From assembly GCF_007860175.1 (NCBI RefSeq), contig NZ_SJPX01000003.1, positions 569,380-633,379 on the forward strand: 64,000 nucleotides of DNA. Reading direction: 5' to 3'. Position numbers and translations under genes: made by a program. A model generated the notes under the pieces. That model did not search any database, was not told the origin of the DNA, and was given only the letters and a program-made list of their open reading frames with translations. Shown here piece after piece: positions 37,701 through 47,100 of this stretch. Each line of letters begins with the position of its first letter. Within the stretch, counting starts at the first letter, position 1. Source of the stretch: Rubripirellula reticaptiva. GTDB taxonomy: Bacteria > Planctomycetota > Planctomycetia > Pirellulales > Pirellulaceae.

Positions 37701-38045
37701 CAGCACTTGCAGGCGGTCCGCGTAATCTTCATCGCGAATCGAAGAAGCCGAAACGTCGGCCGATGAAAGCGGCAACGACACGGCGTCGGCCAAACCGAAT
37801 GCGATCGCGTCGCCGGCGACGATGTCCGCGTCGGCTGCTTGCGGCAACAGCATCAAGATGTGCGGCCGCTCGATCGCGACGGCCGCCGCAAAGACGCCTC
37901 GCAGCGAACCCCAGACGCCAGAAAACGCCAGCGTCTTTTTGGTCGTGTGTTTCGACAAACGCGCGCTGATACCCGCGGCCTTGTCCAACAGACGGGGCAC
38001 GTCAGCGAGTGAATGAACGGTCGTCGAGGAGACGGAATTTGCCAT
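34767..38045 (-). CDS. mfd: Transcription-repair coupling factor
   Basis: A 1092-residue protein started at ATG 38045 (a TTG at 38099 gives 18 more residues). It removes RNA polymerase stalled at DNA damage and recruits UvrA. Domains in order: UvrB-like N-terminal part (about 1-330), the RNA polymerase-interaction domain with LEPGDLVIHLSYGIGLYRGL, the translocase core with GDVGYGKTEVAMRAA (Walker A), VVDEEQRFGV (DEEQ box), SATPIPRTLHMAL and QLRGRVGRYKHQAYCYL, and the C-terminal TRCF domain (about 930-1050). A basic RGRSRSRGKP run before the interaction domain is unusual but minor. Housekeeping gene of normal length. Confidence 0.95.
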   Translation of the reverse strand: MANSVSSTTVHSLADVPRLLDKAAGISARLSKHTTKKTLAFSGVWGSLRGVFAAAVAIERPHILMLLPQAADADIVAGDAIAFGLADAVSLPLSSADVSASSIRDEDYADRLQVLQQLLQRNESPEKPLLVTAFIGGAMQLVPTPEKLRDSTRRISVGDEVDPEEIRRWLAEAGFAATTAVALPGEFATRGGLLDIYSADQPQPIRIEWFGDEIESIRKFDPGSQRSIESLDHVEIAAVGVSSDEDDAGPTAGSFGSIADYLPDDAIVIVVDPQSTQKSADDLIRRTNDGANLISYDELMKSLSGHAVISATSLAEGKPKDIVDLQTSTADAFATSLDETLTKIDTVAAEHEVILVGDTPADGERLTELLHDTAATREGRLHLTVAELSGGFRLVAARVLVLTGAELFHRSPVRRGRSRSRGKPINSLMQLEPGDLVIHLSYGIGLYRGLTNIDKNGQHLEHLTIEFDEGSKIYVPASRIGLIQRYVGGTTRQPKLAKIGGQAWKSQRKAAESAVTDMAEELLEMQAQRTTKQGISFDRDNEWQRQFDASFPYMETPDQLTAIEALKVDMESTRPMDRLICGDVGYGKTEVAMRAAFKAVTSGYQVGVLVPTTVLAEQHYHNFRERMAEFPVEIRKLSRFATRAEQKQTVQDLKLGKVDIVVGTHRLASKDVKFSSLGLVVVDEEQRFGVAVKEKLKTLHSNVDVLTLSATPIPRTLHMALVGVRDISNLETPPAERRSIETKVVRWDDNQIRTAIVRELNRGGQIFFVHNRIGDMPQLVEKLKAIVPEVRIGVGHGQMPEGELEQVMVDFIEHKFDMLVATTIVESGLDIPNANTMFIDDGNRYGLSELHQLRGRVGRYKHQAYCYLIVAKHKHLSPESSKRLRAIEEFSQMGAGFAISMRDLEIRGAGNLLGSQQSGHIAAVGYELYCSLLEDAVRTLQKLPPKLSADVDIDLPVEAYLPDDYVPDLRHKIDLYRRIAKINSASEIGAIREELEDRFGKPPAAANRMLELAELRMDAAAWQIAAITTNDRFIVLHYANKRRIEQLEKHTKVPVRIVDAKRAYIPTKAYDMNADAAGTSWLQLARAALHLG

Positions 38046-38139
38046 CGGTAGCAGCTTACCGGATACGTCAAGCTTGACTAGCGACCATGCCTCCAACAAT
38101 TCACGGAACCGGACATTCCGTCGCCCCTTTCAGTATTTG

Positions 38140-40710
38140 CTACTGGACCATCAAACGTCGACGAAACACTGTGTTTCCGTTGGTCACGTACAAATACTCG
38201 TGATTCGCACCGGCCAGCACGCAGCTTGTCAGCGGGTTTGCCGCAATCGGTTTGGGCAGGACACCACACTGACGTCCGGTAGGATCGAAAATCTGTACGC
38301 CGACGTCGCTGGTCACGTAGAAGCGTCCCGACTTGTCGACTGCCATCCCGTCACCACGCGAGGCCTTCACATACGGCGGCGGCTCGTTGAACTTGAAGTC
38401 GCCCTTCGCATCGATCGGCAACCGCATTTCCATCGTCGGCATCTTCGCGTCAAGTGTTCCGCCCGGACCGACTCGGAACGTCCACGTGTGCTCGCCACCC
38501 GAATCCGAAACTGCCAACGTTCCTCCGTCATTGGTTAGTGCGATGCCGTTGGGCCGAGTGATGCCCGTATCGACGACACTGACTTCGCCCGTTTTCGTGT
38601 CGATGCGTGTGACTTGTTGCGACTTGGTTTCGGTAATCAAAACAAAACCATCGTTCGTCACGGCAAGGTCATTCGGCGCCAGCCCACTGGCCAGTTCCTT
38701 GACCTCGCCCGATTTTGGATCGATCGAGACCACTCGCTTGTTCGCACCCTGGCATCCGTACAGCAATCCATCCGGACCGAACTCCAAACCGCTGACGGCC
38801 TCTTTGGCGATCACGGTTCGGGCGCCCGTGGCGACATCGATACGGTAGATCGCAGGCGCCTTCATGTCACAAAAAATGAAGTTGCCGTCCGCGTCGGTGC
38901 AAGGTGCATCGGCAAAACCGAGCCCATCGGCAACAACTTCCCAGGACTCACCTGGAATCAGCAGTTTCAAAATCGTCAGGTCGCCACGCAGGTCACCGCG
39001 AGTGTCGAGTGTGGGGGTGTGTGTTTCGTTTCGCCACAACCACTTCATCGCTTCGGGGAACTTCAGCCCGCCAAAATCGGGACCATGCTTGTATCCTTCG
39101 GCCCAATCGAATCGCACGTCGTAACCCATGTAGTCAAGCGCCGATGCCATCAATTGGTTCGCCCAAGGCCAACTGCCAAACGCGTTGTCGACGTCGCCGC
39201 TGGTGTCTGCCATGTAGACGCGGATCGGTTTTTGTTCGGTTTTGCGAACGAGCGACGGATAAACGTTGCCGCCGCGCAAATTGGTGAAGCTGCCGACGCT
39301 GCTGTAAACCTTTCCGAACTGGTCCGGTCGCTCCCAAGCCGCGGTGAAAGCACAGATTCCGCCGCTGCTGGATCCGCCGATCGCTCGCATCGCAGGCTCT
39401 TTCGCGATGTTGTACTTGGCTTCGACGATCGGCAGGATTTCTTCCATCAACAACCGCGAGTACCGGTCGCCCAATCCGTCGTATTCCAGGCTGCGGTTGG
39501 AGGGTTTTTTGTTGCCGGGTTTTGATTTTGTGTTGCCCGGATCAACGAACACCGCGATCGTCGGTGGCATATCGCCAGCCGCGATCAAGTTGTCAAAAAC
39601 GGTGGGGACACGCCACTTTTGCTTCACGTCAGCAAATCGAGTTCCGTCTTGGAAGACCATCAGTGCTGCGGGTTTGGCGGCGTCATACTGAGCGGGGACA
39701 TAGACCGACCAATTGCGAACGGTATCGACGAAGATCTTCGATTCGAACGGATCCATCTTGGTCAGCGTTCCCTTCGGCACGTCGTCACGCGGCACAGCAT
39801 CGGGATGCGGTTGCCACTCGGGCTTGGTTTCTTTGTTTACGGCGACGTCGGAAACCGAATCCTCGTCCCACAACCAACGAAGTGCACCAGGGAATTCTTG
39901 GCCGGCGAATTGGCCGCTGTGTCCGCCTTCGGTGAACACTAGTTTGTGGTGGTAACCTGCGAACGCGAGCGCCGCTGCCATGTCTTGGTTGCCGAGTGGC
40001 CAATTGCCAAACAGATTGTTCAGGTCGTCCTTGCCTTCTTGCAAATACACCTTGATCGGTTTGGCAGAGTCCTTTGTTTTGCGAATCAAACCGGGATAGG
40101 CCCAACCGCCTCGGATGTTGGTGAAGCTGCCGATGTGCGAAATGACTTTGCCAAACTGGTCCGGTCGTTCCCAAGCCGTTGTGAACGCGCAGATGCCGCC
40201 CGAGGAGATCCCAACGACGGCTCGATCAGCCGGGTCACTGGAAACGTTCAGCGAATCTAACGCGACCGGCAGAAATTCGTCGATCAAGAATTTCGAATAG
40301 CGATCACCCATCGAATCGTATTCGAACGATCGATTGCTGCGATCGACCGCACCTTGGAGTGTCTTTTTGACGGTGCCTGGATTCACAAAAACTGCGATCG
40401 TCGTCGGCATGTCGCCCGCGGCAATCAATTCGTCGAAAACCGCTGGAGCACGAAACGCACCGTCTGGTTTCCAATAGTTCTTGCCGTCCATGAACACCAT
40501 CAGCGAAGCGGGCTGATCGGCATCGTACTGTTCGGGAACATAGACGGCGTAGTCTCGAGTTGTCCCCGGGAATACAGTGCTGTTGTCGAAGACGCCCTCG
40601 ATTAGCTTGCCGGCCGGTTCGGAATTCTGTTCGGCGGCGAAAACCAGCGACGTGCTGGGCAAGTGAGTGGCGAGGGCAAGAAAGACGGCGAGCAGGGAGG
40701 CTGGCTTCAT
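38140..40710 (-). CDS. Exported tandem esterase (IroE/Fes-like) plus SMP-30/gluconolactonase fusion
   Basis: An 856-residue exported protein (signal peptide 1-26). Two alpha/beta-hydrolase domains in tandem, about 35-285 and 318-560, are about half identical by eye: each has YAVYVPEQYD or WSVYVPAQYD, FDELIAAGDMP or FDNLIAAGDMP, a GxSxG nucleophile (Ser169 in GISSG; Ser448 in GSSSG) and a late His (His264, His542). Both resemble enterochelin-esterase/EstD domains. The remainder (about 585-856) is a six-bladed SMP-30 propeller with FGPDGLLYG, APNDLAVTND and RPNGIALTNDGGTL. The fusion suggests one protein acting on two ester bonds and a lactone, perhaps on aryl or sugar esters. No iron transport genes are near. 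Confidence 0.85.
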   Translation of the reverse strand: MKPASLLAVFLALATHLPSTSLVFAAEQNSEPAGKLIEGVFDNSTVFPGTTRDYAVYVPEQYDADQPASLMVFMDGKNYWKPDGAFRAPAVFDELIAAGDMPTTIAVFVNPGTVKKTLQGAVDRSNRSFEYDSMGDRYSKFLIDEFLPVALDSLNVSSDPADRAVVGISSGGICAFTTAWERPDQFGKVISHIGSFTNIRGGWAYPGLIRKTKDSAKPIKVYLQEGKDDLNNLFGNWPLGNQDMAAALAFAGYHHKLVFTEGGHSGQFAGQEFPGALRWLWDEDSVSDVAVNKETKPEWQPHPDAVPRDDVPKGTLTKMDPFESKIFVDTVRNWSVYVPAQYDAAKPAALMVFQDGTRFADVKQKWRVPTVFDNLIAAGDMPPTIAVFVDPGNTKSKPGNKKPSNRSLEYDGLGDRYSRLLMEEILPIVEAKYNIAKEPAMRAIGGSSSGGICAFTAAWERPDQFGKVYSSVGSFTNLRGGNVYPSLVRKTEQKPIRVYMADTSGDVDNAFGSWPWANQLMASALDYMGYDVRFDWAEGYKHGPDFGGLKFPEAMKWLWRNETHTPTLDTRGDLRGDLTILKLLIPGESWEVVADGLGFADAPCTDADGNFIFCDMKAPAIYRIDVATGARTVIAKEAVSGLEFGPDGLLYGCQGANKRVVSIDPKSGEVKELASGLAPNDLAVTNDGFVLITETKSQQVTRIDTKTGEVSVVDTGITRPNGIALTNDGGTLAVSDSGGEHTWTFRVGPGGTLDAKMPTMEMRLPIDAKGDFKFNEPPPYVKASRGDGMAVDKSGRFYVTSDVGVQIFDPTGRQCGVLPKPIAANPLTSCVLAGANHEYLYVTNGNTVFRRRLMVQ

Positions 40711-40851
40711 GGCGAGATGTTTGTTTGGCGGGAAGGGCGGGACGATGATCGTTGGACCATGATCATCGTCTGCCAGAGTGCCACAAACAAGTCGTGCAGC
40801 AGCCAGTCGTCACCAAAACCGCCAGCTTCAACACCCCTCTGCCATCAACAA

Positions 40852-41325
40852 CTACGGGAAGCTGCGCAGTTGCAAAGTTGGGTATTGGCTTTGGCGGCGA
40901 CCCGGGAAAGCACTGTCGTACTTGTGTTGCCACTGAAAATATGGGTCGTCTAGCAGGTCGGGCGGGTTGAAGCTGCCGTTTCGGTAAGGATCGTAGCCGT
41001 AGCCACTGAAGCGATAAGAATCGGGATAGCCGAAACCGGGGTATCCGGATCCATAACCGTAGCCGTAACTTGATCCCGCAAAACCGGGGCCAGCGTATCC
41101 ATTGCCGATGCCAATCGAGATTCCGATTCCCGACGACGAGTACCGCTGCGACTGATAGCCGCCGTAACCTTGGCTGCCAAAGCGTTGGTTGCTGTAGCCA
41201 TGTCCAGCACGGCTGCCGCTGCGGTGACTGTGACTGTTGCTTTGATGATGGTGTCGCTGAGCCTCGGCGGCTGAGTTGCCCGATGCCCAAACGACGGCGG
41301 CGACAATGACTAGCAAACGGAACAT
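40852..41325 (-). CDS. Small exported Gly/Tyr/Ser-rich protein
   Basis: A 157-residue protein with a signal peptide ending SAAEAQ (about residues 1-22). After a His-rich stretch (RHHHQSNSHSH) comes a Gly/Tyr/Ser repeat region (about 40-115, with GYGGYQSQRY, GIGISIGIGNG, GYGYGSGYPGFGYPD) and a less biased tail FQWQHKYDSAFPGRRQ. No known domain. Together with the Tyr/Cys-rich protein at 10178-10591 it suggests exported low-complexity structural proteins, perhaps cross-linked through tyrosine. The upstream neighbour fkbM is 134 bp away on the same strand. Confidence 0.72.
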   Translation of the reverse strand: MFRLLVIVAAVVWASGNSAAEAQRHHHQSNSHSHRSGSRAGHGYSNQRFGSQGYGGYQSQRYSSSGIGISIGIGNGYAGPGFAGSSYGYGYGSGYPGFGYPDSYRFSGYGYDPYRNGSFNPPDLLDDPYFQWQHKYDSAFPGRRQSQYPTLQLRSFP

Positions 41326-41459
41326 TCTTGAGCCTTCGTTGAGACGGTGACAGATACCGTCTGAACCCTACAACTCAAACCACGCAATCGCGTTGACAAT
41401 CTCTTCTGATTCGATCGCCAAGCACAACGTCTTCGTCACATTCGTTGCATCCCGTTCGT

Positions 41460-42185
41460 TCATCGCCAACACAACAATTGAGTCTGAACAGCACCGACGG
41501 ATGCCTGCCAATCGCGCAGGTGTGCTGGCAAAGCGTGCTCGCCCAAACGTGGTTCTTGTTCGATCGTGAAACCGGCATCGGCCAACAATCGAGTAATTCC
41601 GGCGACTGAGTTGCGATCGATGCTGTCATCTGTTTCGTGAACTTCGACATAGATCGCTTCGATTCGCGGCAAGCAATCTGCAATCTCCTCGATCACCCGT
41701 TGCTCGGCACCTTCGATGTCAATCTTCAAAAAGCTGACCTCGCGGTCCTTGATGTACGACGACAGCCGAACACCGCGAACGCTTGTCTGTGTCGTTCCCG
41801 CGCGTTTGGCCCAAGCCGGATCGACTGAGTTTCCTCTCGCGTCACCGGTCGTTTGAATATCGCCATAGAAATCGATCGGTCCGTCCTGGTCGACGACGGC
41901 TGCGTTGATGCATTTGACGCCAGGCACGTCGTTGAAATCGAAGTTTTTTTGCAGCACCTTGAACGTGAAGGGATCGGGTTCGAAACAAATGATTTCTGCA
42001 GTCGGCCAGCGCGACTTCCATTCCATCGCCGAAACGCCAATGTTGGCGCCACAGTCGATAATCAGCGGCCGATCACCCTGGGGTGTAAAGAAGGAGGGGA
42101 AGTCGTCGATCTGGCGCACCATCGACTCAGCCGCATCGCGATTGTGAAAGAACAACTGAAAGCCGCGGAATTTCATTCTTTGCAT
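41460..42185 (-). CDS. FkbM-family SAM-dependent methyltransferase
   Basis: A 241-residue methyltransferase. The SAM-binding segment is PLIIDCGANIGVSAM (about 40-54), with an acidic strand end IICFEPDPFTF, and LKIDIEGAEQRVIEE near 170-184 is the FkbM hallmark. FkbM relatives O-methylate sugars in lipopolysaccharide, glycolipids or polyketides, so this enzyme likely caps a surface glycan or lipid. It has no signal peptide. The nearest downstream gene is the Gly/Tyr-rich exported protein; upstream, 224 bp away, is the divergent antiporter. Acceptor unknown. Confidence 0.87.
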   Translation of the reverse strand: MQRMKFRGFQLFFHNRDAAESMVRQIDDFPSFFTPQGDRPLIIDCGANIGVSAMEWKSRWPTAEIICFEPDPFTFKVLQKNFDFNDVPGVKCINAAVVDQDGPIDFYGDIQTTGDARGNSVDPAWAKRAGTTQTSVRGVRLSSYIKDREVSFLKIDIEGAEQRVIEEIADCLPRIEAIYVEVHETDDSIDRNSVAGITRLLADAGFTIEQEPRLGEHALPAHLRDWQASVGAVQTQLLCWR

Positions 42186-42409
42186 GAATGCATCGTTTGG
42201 GGGGGGCTGAAAGCGGACAGCTTAGCGAAGGAATCGCAATTCCGGTGCTTGGGCGATGCAGATTGGAGAGTCAATGGACCTGCACGCACACCCTGCACAC
42301 GTCAATCGAACTCCGTTGGCAAGCTCCCTTCACCCGAAGCCGCCGTTGATTCGATATAACCACGGACTCGCAGAGCGTCCAAAACTGCCGCCCGACCGAT
42401 TTAAATTCA

Positions 42410-44095
42410 ATGACTGATTTTCATCTTCACATCTCCGGCACGCTTGGATTGTTGCTGGGCGTTTGCTTAGCCGCGGGCGTGTTTGCGGATCTGCTGTACC
42501 TGCCCAAGGTGACGGCGTATCTGCTGGTCGGCTTGTTGGTCGGCCCCAGTTTGCTGGATTGGGTTCCGGGCGAGCACCTTGAAATGCTCGAACCCTTATT
42601 GATGCTGGCGATGGCGATCGTGCTATTCAACTTGGGTTCCGAATTCACTTTCACCAAATTTCGGCGGGTGGCGAAACGTTGTTTGGTGTTATCAGCAGCC
42701 GAGATCTTTGCGACGGCGACGCTGGTGACGGTCGGACTGTTGATGTTCGGTGCCTCGCCTAGCATGGCGTTGCTGCTGGGCTGCCTGGCGGTCGCGACGG
42801 CACCGGCGACGACGATTCTGGTGCTGAAAGAGTTTCGCTCGGAAGGCCCGGTGACCGAAAGTACCGGCTTTTTGGTCGCGATGAATAACTTCGCTTGCAT
42901 CTTGATGTTCGAGTTTGGCTTTCTTGCGATTCAGTTGATTCAAGGAAAGATGGAAACGCCACTGGGCGAGCAACTGCTTAGCGTGGTCACGGACATCGTC
43001 GGATCCTGCTTGTTAGGTATCGCGGGCGGTTTGCTCGTCAGCTATGGATGCGGGCTGCTGAATTCAAAACGTTGGTTGGTGTTGCTAGTCGCGACGACCA
43101 CGTTCTTGCTAGGACTAACCGAGTCGCTACACATTCCGTATCTGTTGACGTTCTTTGTGATGGGAGTCACTGTCGCCAACACGTCCGACTATAAATCCAA
43201 AATCGCCGACGAACTGGACCATTTGTCCGGTTTATTGGCAGTGCTGTTTTTTGCCGTTCACGGAACCGGGTTAGACATTGGACAGTTCTTGGCCGCAGGT
43301 ATTTTGGGCGCCGTGTACATCGTATTTCGCATCGCCGGCAAGTGGATTGGCGTTTACGTTGCCGCGCGTGTCACGAAACAACCGATGGAAGTGCGTCACT
43401 GGCTGGGAGCCTGTTTGATGGCCCAAGCAGGCGCGGCAATTGCGCTGTCAGCGATCGCGGTCCAGCGTAACCCCGAACTCGGCAAGCCGGTCCAGGACAT
43501 CATTCTCGGGTCAGTCGTGTTGTTCGAAATCATCGGGCCGCTGCTGATTCGCAAGTCGCTGTTGGAAACCGGCGAAGTCCCCTTGGCTCAAGCCATCAAT
43601 CACACGACTCGCACGCCGATGGAACAGTTTCGCAGCGTGGTGGATCGGTTTCGTTCGAGCATGGACGGCCGAGAAATTGCGCCGTCGAAAAACAGCCGCG
43701 TCAAAGTCAGCGATCTGATTCGCAAAACCAGCGGGATTCATCAATCGGCAAACTTCGACGAAGTCGTTGACCACATCGAGCACAGCCATGACAACACCTA
43801 TCCCGTTGTCGATGACAAGTTTTCGGTCGTGGGAGTGATCCGCTATCCACTGCTCAGTGACGTGATGTTCGACTTGAGCGCATCGACGCTGGTTCGAGCC
43901 GAAGACTTGATCAGCGTCAGCGACGTGATTCTGCATCCCGATGAACCTGCGACACGTGCGTTTGAATTGTTCCAGAACGAAACCGACGACTGCATTCCGG
44001 TCGTAACACGAAACAACCCCAGTGAGTTGCTAGGCGTGGTCCGCCGCAGTGACGTGGTTCACGCGCTGATCAGTCAACGTCGCAACAAGAGATAA
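42410..44095 (+). CDS. Kef-type (CPA2) monovalent cation:proton antiporter with C-terminal CBS domains
   Basis: A 561-residue protein: about twelve hydrophobic segments (5-395) in the CPA2 arrangement, then a soluble tail. Early residues include LPKVTAYLLVGLLVGPSLL, the usual second segment of Kef/NapA relatives, and CLAVATAPATTILVLKE lies at the ion-binding crossover. LGACLMAQAGAAIALSAIA near 333-351 matches a conserved Kef segment. The tail (about 430-555) carries two CBS units (VKVSDLIRKTSGIHQ and FDLSASTLVRAEDLI to LLGVVRRSDVVHAL) instead of the RCK/TrkA domains of true KefB/C, so nucleotide binding could gate it. It probably exports potassium or sodium in exchange for protons. Confidence 0.88.
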   Translation: MTDFHLHISGTLGLLLGVCLAAGVFADLLYLPKVTAYLLVGLLVGPSLLDWVPGEHLEMLEPLLMLAMAIVLFNLGSEFTFTKFRRVAKRCLVLSAAEIFATATLVTVGLLMFGASPSMALLLGCLAVATAPATTILVLKEFRSEGPVTESTGFLVAMNNFACILMFEFGFLAIQLIQGKMETPLGEQLLSVVTDIVGSCLLGIAGGLLVSYGCGLLNSKRWLVLLVATTTFLLGLTESLHIPYLLTFFVMGVTVANTSDYKSKIADELDHLSGLLAVLFFAVHGTGLDIGQFLAAGILGAVYIVFRIAGKWIGVYVAARVTKQPMEVRHWLGACLMAQAGAAIALSAIAVQRNPELGKPVQDIILGSVVLFEIIGPLLIRKSLLETGEVPLAQAINHTTRTPMEQFRSVVDRFRSSMDGREIAPSKNSRVKVSDLIRKTSGIHQSANFDEVVDHIEHSHDNTYPVVDDKFSVVGVIRYPLLSDVMFDLSASTLVRAEDLISVSDVILHPDEPATRAFELFQNETDDCIPVVTRNNPSELLGVVRRSDVVHALISQRRNKR

Positions 44096-44099
44096 CGCC

Positions 44100-44160
44100 G
44101 GCGCGCTTCAAGCCAATCGGATTCTAATTTTGGCTGTTTCTCTTGAAGAGGACTGGCGCC
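44100..44160. terminator. Hairpin between convergent genes, possible terminator
   Basis: GGCGC (44100-44104) and CTTCAAG (44106-44112) pair with CTTGAAG (44142-44148) and GCGCC (44156-44160). The 3' arm has extra bases between its two halves and no long T-run follows on either strand, so termination is weak evidence only. It lies between the convergent antiporter gene and the 1518-residue gene. Confidence 0.4.
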
Positions 44161-44176
44161 CCCATTCGACAAGTGG

Positions 44177-47100
44177 TTACTCAACGATCATGGTTCCGTT
44201 CATGACCATCCAATGGCCCGGAAACGTGCATAGAAACGGGTAGTTGCCGGGAGCGGCAGGAGCGATGAAGTTGACCGTTTGTTCATCACCTGGATCAACG
44301 ATGTCCGTGTGGACGAGTACTGCGTCCGTCTCGGGAATGTAATGACGCGACACTGCGGTGGGGTCAGCGATCAAACGGTTTCCCAATTCGCCGACTTGCT
44401 TTAGCGTTCCCGGTCGCACCAACACCCAGTTATGAGGAACAACGTCTGGATTAGAGAGTCTAAGCGAGATTGGCTCGTTGGCTTTGACCCTGAATTGTTT
44501 CGTCGCGAAGGCCAAATTCTGGCCGGTTACGATCTCGATCTTTCGTGCCGAAGCAATCTCGCTTTGCCAAGGATTCACCTTCTTTACGTTGTCAGCCGCA
44601 AGATCAAACAGCAATGGGTGAACCGCGATCGTTTTCTCGCGTGCGACATATCCGGGAAAGTCAACGAATGGTTGGGCCATCTTGTGGACGGTGACGAACA
44701 AGTCATGCCCCATACCGCTCGGCGAACACGTCAACGTGTCGACTTCGTTGACATGCATACGAAGATGCAATTGATTGACCGGTTGCAGATCCGGAATTTC
44801 AAGAAACACCGAACGACCATCGGGCAGCACCGTTGCCGATGTAATCGACAAATGATCGTGACCCGGCGATCCTGGATGTGTCGTTGACAGCTCCGGCGAT
44901 CCATAGGCGGTGCTGTAGTGGTAGTTCCAGCACTGGGCAAATTGTTGCTCGGGATCTTCGGCAATCGCGGGATCAATCGCAGCGGAAAACGTAACTTGAA
45001 CGCCATTGCTGTGGACGTGAAATCCCGTCGGGACTTGAACTGAATCGCCGGTGTATCGCACTCGCTGAAAACAACCATCGTCGGGCGTGTACGATCCCCA
45101 ACCGTTCATACCGGAAACGTACAACTGTCCATCAACAGGGTTAAATCGACCGCGATGGGCACCTGAAAGGAAATCGCCCGTCATCGGAACAACGGCTCCT
45201 TGCGATTGTCCATCCACTTCGTCACGCAAAACAACGAACCAGGATCCGGTGCCGAACGAGAAATGCACCAACTGTCCGTCGAGCGGGCCAAAGGTATCGC
45301 TCGCAACGTAGGCTTGCCCGCCAGCGCTATTGTCAATTCCGCGGGGCAGATAAACCAACGGCAACTCGGGCGGTTGGCCATCGATTGGTCCTCGGTACCC
45401 AAAGTGGGATGGCGATTCTGACGCCGAGTGACTCGATGGACGAACCAAGTTGATCGCCGAGGCTGGCGTCCATTGCCCTTCCGACACCGGAACGGTCACG
45501 CCACCGTCCGGCAAAATCCCCAATCCGTCTGGATTGCGAAATCCTGTTGCGATGGTTTCCGCTTTTGTTCCGTCACCGCTGATCCGCAGTAAACCCTGGT
45601 TGCCCGATGCCGTGTAAAAGTTGCCCGCCGCGTCTCGTTGCAAGCCGCAAATGAAATCGTGTCCAGCTGGCGAAGTGACAAAGGCGTTGCTGAAACATTC
45701 GTAGAAGTCTGCTTCGCCGTCACCGTTTCGATCTTCGAGGCGTGTCAATTGATCGCGACACTGAACAAAAATCTTCCCATCCGAAACGACCAAGCCGAGA
45801 GGCTGGTGCAGTCCAGATGCGAAACGTCGCCAATGTGCTTTGCCTGACTGGTTTGATCCGAATGTGATTCCCGACACTCGCCAAACATCGCCTTGCATCG
45901 TGCAGACCAGTGCGCTGCCGTCAGGTAGGAAATCGTGGTCGCCGCAGAACAGGGGTATTTTCCACGGATTGTCCGTCGGCAACTCGATCGTATCGATCGC
46001 ATAGGGAGTTTCGGTTCCGAGCACCACGTCGGTCTCCAGCACATCCGGCCACTGAGACGTCCCGCCCGAAATCGCCGCTCTTAGCGAATGTTTATCCACG
46101 GGCGCAACTTCGCGAACGAATTTTCCATCGTCGACCCAAGGTGAATCGAGATACTCGGCGTCGCCGATGCGGTAGGCAAACACAATCCGTTTTCCGTACC
46201 TGTAAAAGCCGTGGTACTGAAATGATTGGTCGGGTGCCTTGGATTTTTCGTGTTTGACGAGTTGGCCTCGCGGTTTCAAGCCGTCGACGAAACCATGACG
46301 AACCGAATTTAGTTTGACAAAACCGCCCGACCAGACTGCGTCGTACGAAAGAGTGTCCGGGTTGAAACAAGTTGCCAACTCGCCGTCATCACCAAGTTGC
46401 ACGCATACGCCGCGAGGAATTGTCAGCCCCTTTGCACGAAAGACACCTGACTGAACCGAACCAAGCTTGGCGTCGTTCCAGCGCCCGTCCGCCCAAGTCT
46501 GTTCGTCCTGGTTTCCCCAATGGCCTTGGTCGCCACCATCGAGTCCAGGGTACGGCGCGATCAACGCGCGAAAATGCGTAGCAGCGCGATAGTGCTCGGC
46601 TTGCTTCGTGTAAAAATCGTACTGTCGGTCACGATTGACGTCGGCACGGCAGTGTGGCCAACGACTCGGTTCAAGTGGCTCGCGTGTGACCTGAAAGTGC
46701 GCAGACTGATGCGAGTGAGCTGTTTGCTGCTGCGTTTCACGGATTGCGTGTTGCAGGGATTCACTTAGCGGTTGGCCGTCGCGTCCCAGTTCACTTAAGA
46801 ACCGAAACAAGTCGACCTGTTGCTCGTCTCGCATCGCGCCGGCCAGTCCGTCTGGCATCACTGTATCACCCGCAATCAGTTGCTCAATATCGTCGGATGC
46901 GATTCGAGTCTCGACGTTTGTGTTGGTGTCTCGCAGTGTCACACCAACTTCGTCGTCAGCGATTTTGTATCCCGACAAGATTGACCCGTCAGATCTTAGA
47001 ATTCGCCACGTCGTGTACTCGGGTTTCACTTCACGTTTGGGCCACAGCACTGATTCAATGATTTGATTTACCGTGCGATCTTTTGCCAAGACCGACAAGT

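Noticed and set aside
38614-39525. Plus-strand open frame of 303 codons
   Set aside because: Antisense to the tandem esterase fusion; no start signal and no motif.
41375-41683. Minus-strand frame of 102 codons at the end of fkbM
   Set aside because: Overlaps the real fkbM frame, has no ribosome-binding site and an odd composition.
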